Below, one piece after another: positions 34,682-40,508 of a stretch of 64,000 nucleotides of DNA (positions within the stretch are counted from its first letter, which is position 1; each line of letters opens with the position of its first letter). Both the position numbers and the translations under genes were made by a program. This DNA comes from G965247775 sp965247775 (GTDB lineage Bacteria > Chloroflexota > Dehalococcoidia > Bin125): positions 930,001 to 994,000 of the forward strand of contig OZ252031.1 of NCBI GenBank assembly GCA_965247775.1, in the 5' to 3' direction. The notes under the pieces were generated by a model that worked only from the letters and a program-made list of their open reading frames with translations, did no database searches and was not told the DNA's origin.

Positions 34682-34793
34682 GGTGGTCCTCCTGCCGGCG
34701 CTCCCGCGCTCCCGCCTGTTGCGCCGTCGCTGGGTGCGGCGGCGCGATTGTATGAGCCGCCTTCCGACGCGGGCAACCGCCCCGCCCGCAGGA

Positions 34794-36104
34794 TCAGGCC
34801 GTGAAGCGGCGCACGACCTCGAAGAGGATCTGCACGCCGCTGCGCAGGCTCTCCACGGGCACCCGTTCGTCGTGGCCGTGGATGCCCGCCGCGAGGGCGG
34901 TTTCCATGAGGGTGGGGACGAAGCCGTAGGCCGTCACGCCGCGGCGGCGGAGGACGCGGGAATCCGTGAAGCCCGCCGTGGTCAGCGGCACGACCAGCGC
35001 CCCCTCCACCTGCTCGCCGACGACCTCACGGATCACCGAGACGAGCGTCGTGTCGAAGTCGCTCACGTCCGATTCGGAGCGGAAGACGACCTCGATCGCG
35101 ACCTGATCGTCGTCGATCAGCTCGCGCATCGCAGCCAGGAAGGCGTCCGCCGACTGTCCGGGGAGCAGGCGGCAATCCAGCGTGGCCTCGGTCGCGGCGG
35201 GGATGACGTTGTGCTTGAAGCCGCCGTCGATGCCGGTCGCGGAGATGGTGTCGTGGAGCATGGCGCGGAAGGCGGGGTAGTCACGTTGCAGATCGTCCAG
35301 GGCCGGTGGCGGGTCGCTCCAGGCCCGGCCCGAGCGCATCTCGTCGATGACGCGCTGGGTCATGGGGGTGACCGTGGTCGCCTGCTCCCAACCCTGTAGG
35401 GCCCGCAGCGCCCGCACCAGGCGATCGACGGCATTGTTGGCGTGCGGGATGGAGCCGTGTCCTGGCTGCCCGTGGGCGCGCAGCGTGACCCAGAGCGGCC
35501 CCTTCTCGGCCGGGCTGCAGGCGAAGACGGGTCGTTCGGCGCCGAGGAAGTTGAGGCCGGCCATGCCGCCCTCATTGATGGCGAACTCCGGCTCCCGTAG
35601 CCACTCCGGCCGGTGCCGGTCCAGCCACTCGATGCCCTGCGCGCTGCCGGCCTCCTCGTCGGCGACGGCCAGGAAGACGAGGTCGCGCGACGGCGTCAGT
35701 GGCAAGCGGCGGAAGAGCAGCATCACCAGGAGTTCCAGGACGCCCATGCCCTTCATGTCCAGGGCCCCGCGACCCCAGATGCAGCCGTCCTGCTCGACCC
35801 CGGCGAACGGATCGACGGACCAGTACTCGCGCTCGGCGGGCACCACGTCGGTGTGGTTGAGCAGCATTAGGGGGGCGGCGGCGCCGCTGCCGGTTAGCAC
35901 CGCGCGCAGGGAGACGCGGCCCGGGGCGGCCTCGACGTACTCCGTGTGGAAGCCCTCCCGCTCCAGGATGTTGCCGAGGAAGCGGGCGGCGGGTTCTTCG
36001 TTGCCGGGCGGGTTGGTGGTGTCGATGCGCAGGTACTCGCGCAGCGTCCCCGTGACTTCGGCCAGCACCTCGTCCCAATCGATCGACGGCGCCGCGTCAG
36101 CCAC
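34794..36104 (-). CDS. M20-family zinc peptidase/amidohydrolase
   Basis: A 436-residue di-zinc exopeptidase-type hydrolase (ArgE/DapE/CPG2 relatives). Ligands are visible: His and Asp in LMLLNHTDVVPAE, Asp in WGRGALDMKG, the catalytic Glu and metal Glu in VADEEAGS, and a C-terminal His in GIHGHDERV. The dimerisation domain begins PLWVTLRAHGQPGHGSIPH. The true substrate is open. GTG 36104 is used because GGAG lies upstream and the domain starts just after; it overlaps the preceding gene by 8 bp, so the pair is an operon. Confidence 0.88.
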   Translation of the reverse strand: MADAAPSIDWDEVLAEVTGTLREYLRIDTTNPPGNEEPAARFLGNILEREGFHTEYVEAAPGRVSLRAVLTGSGAAAPLMLLNHTDVVPAEREYWSVDPFAGVEQDGCIWGRGALDMKGMGVLELLVMLLFRRLPLTPSRDLVFLAVADEEAGSAQGIEWLDRHRPEWLREPEFAINEGGMAGLNFLGAERPVFACSPAEKGPLWVTLRAHGQPGHGSIPHANNAVDRLVRALRALQGWEQATTVTPMTQRVIDEMRSGRAWSDPPPALDDLQRDYPAFRAMLHDTISATGIDGGFKHNVIPAATEATLDCRLLPGQSADAFLAAMRELIDDDQVAIEVVFRSESDVSDFDTTLVSVIREVVGEQVEGALVVPLTTAGFTDSRVLRRRGVTAYGFVPTLMETALAAGIHGHDERVPVESLRSGVQILFEVVRRFTA

Positions 36105-36570
36105 GAGCCGGGCTCCGGTCCTCGCCGGCCCGTCGCTGGACCAGGCGCTCGTCCAGTTCGTGGCGGCTGATCTGGCCGGTGGAGAAGGCGAAGTGGGGCC
36201 ACTGCTGGTCGCGGCGGTCGAGCCCGGCCGCGGCCAGCCGGGCGAGGTAGGCGCGGGCTTGGGCCCGGCGCAGCGCCTGCAGGCGCTCCCGGCCCAGCGC
36301 CGTCGCCTCCACATCCTCGCCCAGGAGGACGACCAGGGCGCCGTTGCCGATGGGGTCCGCCAGGTCTTGTGTCAGCGATACTTCCGCCCGCCGCAGATAG
36401 CCATGGAACTCGGGGCGCCGCTGCGGCTGCGCTTGGAGTGCGTGTCGTAGGCGCTCCTGCCCGAAGGCCAGCCGCATGGGCGGGAGCGGCTTCTCGACGG
36501 GGGGCGCCGGTCCCGGTGCAAGGCCGTCCGGCGCGTCGGGGGGCGGGGAGTCCTGCGCTGGATCGACCAT
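36097..36570 (-). CDS. Hypothetical protein upstream of the M20 peptidase
   Basis: A 157-residue protein with a Pro-rich first 30 residues followed by a mixed domain (RLAFGQERLRHALQAQP, GALVVLLGEDVEATALGRER) and an Arg-rich helical end. No Cys, no membrane segment, no recognised family. It overlaps the M20 gene start by 8 bp and follows the sirtuin gene by 8 bp, so it belongs to a sirtuin-hypothetical-M20 transcription unit. Confidence 0.6.
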   Translation of the reverse strand: MVDPAQDSPPPDAPDGLAPGPAPPVEKPLPPMRLAFGQERLRHALQAQPQRRPEFHGYLRRAEVSLTQDLADPIGNGALVVLLGEDVEATALGRERLQALRRAQARAYLARLAAAGLDRRDQQWPHFAFSTGQISRHELDERLVQRRAGEDRSPARG

Positions 36571-36578
36571 GCGGTTCC

Positions 36579-37397
36579 CTAGGTCTCGCGCTGCGTCCGC
36601 TTCACCCGATCGACGATGCGCGAGATCACCTCACCGGCCGGGGCGTGGATGGCGACGGCGCAGTGCTGGCTGATCACCGTCGGATCCAGGTTCACCTCGA
36701 TGAGGGGATGTCCGCGGCTGCGCACGTCCCAGGCGAAGTCCGCCGCCGGGGAGACGACGGCGGTCGTGCCGACGAGCAGCATGCAATCGGCGGCGGCGGC
36801 CTGACGCTGGCAGGCGCGCAGGGCGTCGGGCGGGATGGCCTCGCCGAACATGACCGTGTCGGTCTTGAGCAGGCCGCCGCAGGCGTCGCAGCGGGGCGGG
36901 ACCTCCTCCGGGATCTCGTCGAAGGGGCGCCGCGCGTGACAGTCGAGGCAGCGTACGAGCCCACGGTTGCCGTGGATCTCGGTCAGCGCGGCCGTGCCGG
37001 CCAGCTCGTGCAGGCCGTCGATGTTCTGCGTGATGGTGTGGCGCAGGACGCCCAGCCGTTCCAGCTCGGCTAGGGCGAAGTGGCCGTCGTTGGGGGCGGC
37101 CTCGGCGAGGGCCGCGGCGAGCGCGTCCGGTCGTTCGCGGCGGCGGCGCAATTGCTCCCACCAGGCCGACGGGTCCGCCGCGAACTGCTGGAATTGGTTC
37201 AGCGGCGGCTCCCCGTTCTTGGTCCAGAGTCCGTCCTTGCCGCGATACGTCGGGATGCCGCTCTCGGCGCTGATGCCCGCCCCGGTCAGCGCCACGGCGT
37301 GGCGCGCGGCCAGCAGGATCGCAGCGGCGCGCTCGAGCGCCTCTTCGGAGACGGCGGCAGCGGCGAGGTCGTCGGTGGAGGGGGGCGGTGCGTCCAT
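36579..37397 (-). CDS. NAD-dependent protein deacylase (sirtuin)
   Basis: A 272-residue Sir2 protein that removes acyl groups from lysine using NAD+. Motifs: GAGISAESGIPTYRG (38-52), TQNIDGLH (123-130), catalytic His142 in EIHGN, zinc ligands C150/C153 and C170/C173, and GTTAVVSPAADF near 215. The ATG at 37397 is preferred: the frame continues upstream through a hairpin, which would be odd in a coding region. A TAGCCT box lies 8 nt before this ATG. First gene of a likely three-gene operon. A mini-ORF unit with a terminator lies immediately upstream. Confidence 0.92.
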   Translation of the reverse strand: MDAPPPSTDDLAAAAVSEEALERAAAILLAARHAVALTGAGISAESGIPTYRGKDGLWTKNGEPPLNQFQQFAADPSAWWEQLRRRRERPDALAAALAEAAPNDGHFALAELERLGVLRHTITQNIDGLHELAGTAALTEIHGNRGLVRCLDCHARRPFDEIPEEVPPRCDACGGLLKTDTVMFGEAIPPDALRACQRQAAAADCMLLVGTTAVVSPAADFAWDVRSRGHPLIEVNLDPTVISQHCAVAIHAPAGEVISRIVDRVKRTQRET

Positions 37398-37405
37398 CTC
37401 CGCCG

Positions 37406-37411
37406 AGGCTA
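37406..37411 (-). promoter_or_regulatory. -10-like box TAGCCT, 8 nt before the sirtuin ATG
   Basis: Minus-strand TAGCCT, eight bases, then ATG. It would give the sirtuin operon its own near-leaderless start downstream of the hairpin at 37459-37484. Confidence 0.4.
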
Positions 37412-37458
37412 TGGCGTCGCGGCGACGGCCGCCAGCGGGGCGCGCCCGGGGCCACGAA

Positions 37459-37484
37459 GAAGCCCCCGCGGATGCGGGGGCTTC
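37459..37484 (-). terminator. Perfect 11-bp hairpin, likely intrinsic terminator or attenuator
   Basis: GAAGCCCCCGC, a four-base loop, GCGGGGGCTTC. On the minus strand the stem is followed by TTCGTGG, a weak T tract; on the plus strand CAGTG follows, so the minus direction is favoured. It lies after a 16-codon mini-ORF and about 60 nt before the sirtuin start. Confidence 0.65.
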
Positions 37485-37528
37485 CAGTGTTCGGTGCCCT
37501 GTTTCGGGCGCCCCTCCAGCGGGGCTGC

Positions 37529-37579
37529 TCAGTCGGTTTGCCAGACTCCGTAGAGAGCGTGAATCGCGATGCGCATCAT
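37529..37579 (-). CDS. Candidate 16-residue leader peptide
   Basis: MMRIAIHALYGVWQTD then TGA. AAAGGGGG sits 5 nt upstream of the ATG at 37579, a strong ribosome site; an in-frame ATG at 37594 (MKGGW extension) has none. A TAGACT promoter box is 28 nt upstream and a perfect hairpin follows 45 nt after the stop, with a smaller GCCCC/GGGGC stem at 37510-37525 between them. This has the architecture of an attenuator leader or a micro-gene. The single Trp near the end is not enough to name the sensed amino acid. Confidence 0.45.
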   Translation of the reverse strand: MMRIAIHALYGVWQTD

Positions 37580-37606
37580 CCAGCCCCCTTTCATGCTTCG
37601 AGAAGC

Positions 37607-37612
37607 AGTCTA
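37607..37612 (-). promoter_or_regulatory. -10-like box TAGACT for the mini-ORF unit
   Basis: Minus-strand TAGACT within ATGGTAGACTGC. Initiation 6-7 nt downstream would start the RNA near 37600, just before the mini-ORF. Confidence 0.45.
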
Positions 37613-37694
37613 CCATATCGGGACCAGGCTCCGCGAGGGCGGGCTCAGGAGGCGGGCGTTGGGGCCCGCCGGCGGGACGCAGCGGCGCACCCGA

Positions 37695-37718
37695 TCTACA
37701 CTGCCGGGTCTACACTGC
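37695..37718 (+). promoter_or_regulatory. Tandem TCTACACTGC repeat with -10-like TACACT boxes
   Basis: TCTACACTGC occurs twice (37695-37704 and 37709-37718), 14 bp apart. Each copy contains TACACT, a -10 match. They precede the M23 peptidase start by about 40-60 nt and are followed by AGGAGG at 37728-37733. Overlapping promoters or an operator duplication are both possible. Confidence 0.4.
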
Positions 37719-37757
37719 GGGCAGTTCAGGAGGGGGCGGGTAAGGAAGGAAGCGCTG

Positions 37758-39035
37758 GTGGCCGGGCGAACGGAGGGCCTCCCCGCGCCAGGGCGGCGTC
37801 GCCCGGCGATCGTTGCCGGGGCGGATCAGCGGCTGCTCCAGCGACTCTCGATCGCGGCCGTCCTGGTGGCCGCCGTCGTTGCCGCGGTGGTCGCGGTGGT
37901 GCGCGACGAGGCCCCCACTGCATCCCCTTCGCCGGTCTTTCCCAGCGTGCGCAGCACTGCCGCGGCCGCGCCGCTGCGGATCCAGGTGGCGCTGCCCGGA
38001 GTGGGGGCGGGCGCGCCCGCCTCCGTGGCCGACCTGACGGCTGCCGGGGCGGCGGGCGGCTCCGACGTGGCCCCTATCGCCGCGCGCTACGCCCGCCACC
38101 TGGCCGGCGACCTGGCGCTGGCGCCGGCCGTGAGTGTCGTGGCGCCGGACACCGCCGATGCGGTACACGTCGCGCTGGCGGCGGCGGGATCGCCACAGCT
38201 CTTCTTCGAGGCCGGTGAGGGCGAGATCGACGTGCTCTCCGAGTCCGTCCTGGCCGCGCGCCTGGGTCTGGGCCCGGACGAGGCGCTGCCTTCGTACTTC
38301 ACCTACGAGATTCAGCGCGGCGACACGGTGGACACGATCGCCCGCGTCTTCGGCCTGCAGCCCGAATCCGTCCTGGTCAACAATTTCGAGATCGGGGACG
38401 GCGGCCTGCTCCCAGCGGGCGGGGTGCTCACCATCCCCACCCGCGACGGCCTGGTCTACAACGTGCGCCAGGGGGACACGCTGTTCGATCTGATCGACAA
38501 CTACGCCGCCGATCTGGACGCCACGCTGGCTTTCGAGGGCAACGGCCTGGCCGGGCCCGACCGGCTGATCGAGGGATCAACGATCCTGCTGGTGGGGGGC
38601 AGCGCCTCGCTCGCGGGAAGGTCCCTCGGCATCAGCGAGGGTCCCGTCTTCGCCATCCCCGACTTCGGCTGGCCCATGGGCGGCATCCTGACGACGTTCT
38701 TCGGCGCGCCGCGCGGCAACCGCTACGGCTTCCACACGGGGATCGACTTGTCCGCGCCCACGGGCACGTTCATCGGCGCCGCCGCGCCGGGCACGGTGGT
38801 GCAGGCAGGCTGGGAGGGCTCGTTCGGCAACCTGGTCACCGTCGATCACGGCGGCGGCGTGGTGACGCGCTATGCGCACATGAGCCACATCGACGTGTTC
38901 CTGGGCGAGGCCGTGGATACCGGCAGCCTGATCGGCTTCGTGGGCAACACGGGGCTCTCGTTCGGGGCGCACCTGCACTTCGAGATCATCATGGGTGGAA
39001 CCTTCGTCGACCCGCTGGTCTGGCTGAATTCCTAG
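37758..39035 (+). CDS. LysM-LysM-M23 cell-wall peptidase, membrane-anchored
   Basis: A 425-residue envelope protein: an N-terminal anchor helix near 30-48, a variable region, two LysM domains (about 180-230, FTYEIQRGDTVDTIARVFG; about 230-280, YNVRQGDTLFDLIDNYA), and a C-terminal M23 domain with the zinc motifs HTGIDL and HLHF. It would sit on peptidoglycan and cut or regulate cross-link hydrolysis. GTG 37758 is chosen because AAGGAAGGA lies 7 nt upstream and the anchor follows; the longer frame is not coding-like. The HxxxD and HxH residues are intact, so catalysis is likely. Confidence 0.9.
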   Translation: MAGRTEGLPAPGRRRPAIVAGADQRLLQRLSIAAVLVAAVVAAVVAVVRDEAPTASPSPVFPSVRSTAAAAPLRIQVALPGVGAGAPASVADLTAAGAAGGSDVAPIAARYARHLAGDLALAPAVSVVAPDTADAVHVALAAAGSPQLFFEAGEGEIDVLSESVLAARLGLGPDEALPSYFTYEIQRGDTVDTIARVFGLQPESVLVNNFEIGDGGLLPAGGVLTIPTRDGLVYNVRQGDTLFDLIDNYAADLDATLAFEGNGLAGPDRLIEGSTILLVGGSASLAGRSLGISEGPVFAIPDFGWPMGGILTTFFGAPRGNRYGFHTGIDLSAPTGTFIGAAAPGTVVQAGWEGSFGNLVTVDHGGGVVTRYAHMSHIDVFLGEAVDTGSLIGFVGNTGLSFGAHLHFEIIMGGTFVDPLVWLNS

Positions 39036-39074
39036 CCCGCGCGTGTTCCGGCTGCAGCGGGCGCCCCGTCCGTC

Positions 39075-40145
39075 TCAGGTCAGCGGATGGTCCGGGTCGG
39101 TGTCCGTGGTCTCGGCGATCCAGTAGCGGCGGCGGATGCCCATCGAGACCTCCTCCAGCCCGGCCGCCATGCGCTCCTCCTGCGCCGCCGAGAAGCCGGC
39201 GCTGCCGCAGACGCCGCTCAGGAACGAGCGCTTGAAGACCGTGCCCATGCTCGCGTCGACGAAGGCGATCTCGCGCGCGGCGCGGGCGAGATCGGATTGC
39301 ACGGCGCGCGGGTCCCAGGGCGCATCCGGGGCGTCGGTGGGCCACAGGCCCCAACCCAAGAAGCCGCCGCGGGCCACGTGCTCGCGCAGGGCGCTGCGAT
39401 GCTGCAGCAGGTGCGGCAGCTGCGCTTCCCGGCCGTCGAAGTGGATCAGATGCGGCCGGGCCGCCAGCGCGCGCGTCCAGTCCAGTGGGGCGCAGGAGTG
39501 GACCCCGGCCAGCGCCCCGGTGGCCTGGATGGGCGCCAGCGCCTCACGCAGGACCTCCGTGGCCGTGCGCCAGGCGAGTGGCAGCCGCGGCTCCCCCAGC
39601 GAGGCCAGGCCGGGCTCGTCCAGCACCACCAGCACCCCCGGCGCCGCGGCGCGCAGCAACCGGGCTTGTGCTGCCCCGGCGCGCCCCACGAAGCGCCCCA
39701 GCCAGCGCATCGTCGCGTCGTCGTCGTGGGGCGCGCGGCCCTGGGCGTCGCGCAGCACCATCGAGAGGGTGAGCGGACCCACGAGTTGGCCCTTGACCAA
39801 GGGAGGGCGCTCGGCCTCGGGTCGTGCGGTCACCGCGGCAAGCAGCGCCGCCAGCCCCGCGGCGCGCTCGGGCGGTGGCGCGCTCGCGTTCTCCAGGGCG
39901 CCGGCGGACATCTCACCCGACCAGCGCAGCGTCTCCCCGTCCCAGGCTGCGCCCGGCAAGTCCAGCCCCACCTGGGGCAGCATGCGCTCCTCCTCGCTCC
40001 GATGCGGCAGCTGTGGCCAGAAGGGCATGCGGGCGTACAGGCGCAGGACGTCGCCGACGGCGGCCTGGGGATCACGATGGTGGGTGGAGCCGACACCGCT
40101 GGGGAAGAGCGGCAGATGGAGATTACGCTGCTGGGATGGCGGCAT
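39075..40145 (-). CDS. UROD/MetE-like barrel protein
   Basis: A 356-residue TIM-barrel-type protein resembling the C-terminal half of cobalamin-independent methionine synthase and uroporphyrinogen-decarboxylase relatives. Supporting segments: GSTHHRDPQAAVGDVL, VKGQLVGPLTLSMVL, VLVVLDEPGLASLG, LAGVHSCAPLDWT (a Cys where zinc would bind), HLIHFDG and a C-terminal SGVCGSAGFS. The likely chemistry is methyl transfer through zinc-bound thiol, but the acceptor is unknown. The start is leaderless-like: TAGACT lies 6 nt before the ATG. Confidence 0.72.
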   Translation of the reverse strand: MPPSQQRNLHLPLFPSGVGSTHHRDPQAAVGDVLRLYARMPFWPQLPHRSEEERMLPQVGLDLPGAAWDGETLRWSGEMSAGALENASAPPPERAAGLAALLAAVTARPEAERPPLVKGQLVGPLTLSMVLRDAQGRAPHDDDATMRWLGRFVGRAGAAQARLLRAAAPGVLVVLDEPGLASLGEPRLPLAWRTATEVLREALAPIQATGALAGVHSCAPLDWTRALAARPHLIHFDGREAQLPHLLQHRSALREHVARGGFLGWGLWPTDAPDAPWDPRAVQSDLARAAREIAFVDASMGTVFKRSFLSGVCGSAGFSAAQEERMAAGLEEVSMGIRRRYWIAETTDTDPDHPLT

Positions 40146-40151
40146 TGGGGC

Positions 40152-40157
40152 AGTCTA
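40152..40157 (-). promoter_or_regulatory. -10-like box TAGACT, 6 nt before the UROD/MetE-like ATG
   Basis: Minus-strand TAGACT, six bases, ATG at 40145. No Shine-Dalgarno; leaderless arrangement. Confidence 0.5.
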
Positions 40158-40337
40158 CGGAGCCTGCGCGGAGGTGTGAGTGCCAGACATCATGATCACC
40201 ACGTCGAAGCAATGTGGCCCCACTGTGGACGTTCGGTGGGCCGGATGGGAACTGACGGCCGTGCCGGTGTGGACAACTGCTCGCGGAGTGGGGGATTCCG
40301 TGGGGGCGTCATGGACGGCCGTAAAATGTCGGTAACG

Positions 40338-40460
40338 CCGATATGTTGCGCGCGGAGGGGATTGACACCACAAGATGTCGCGTATTAGCGTAGCGGTCTG
40401 CGCGGGGAAACTGCTCATCGGCACTCTCCGATATGCTGATAGAACATAAGAACCGGTTCT
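40338..40460 (+). promoter_or_regulatory. Complex nrdJ upstream region: promoter, direct repeat, palindrome
   Basis: The 363-bp spacer before nrdJ is AT-richer than the rest of the window. It holds a perfect -35 TTGACA (40362-40367) with a possible -10 TATTAG at 40383-40388 (short 15-bp spacer), the repeat CCGATATGYTG at 40338-40348 and 40428-40438, and a perfect palindrome AGAACCGGTTCT at 40449-40460. I do not recognise an NrdR box or a B12 riboswitch. The palindrome may be an operator. Confidence 0.5.
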
Positions 40461-40508
40461 CACGGCTCGGCTGTGGCTGCGGCTCGGTCGGTCCTGGGAG
40501 GATCTGCC

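Noticed and set aside
37459..37616. Longer sirtuin reading frame from 37616
   Set aside because: It would translate through a perfect hairpin and low-complexity sequence; the ATG at 37397 matches the domain and has a -10 box.
40449..40460. LexA operator
   Set aside because: Half sites GAAC/GTTC are separated by 2 bp, not the usual 4, so LexA is unlikely; reported as an unknown palindrome instead.
40146..40508. B12 riboswitch or NrdR boxes before nrdJ
   Set aside because: I found neither the B12-box core nor an ACACTATATATAGTGT-like pair; the palindrome present does not match.
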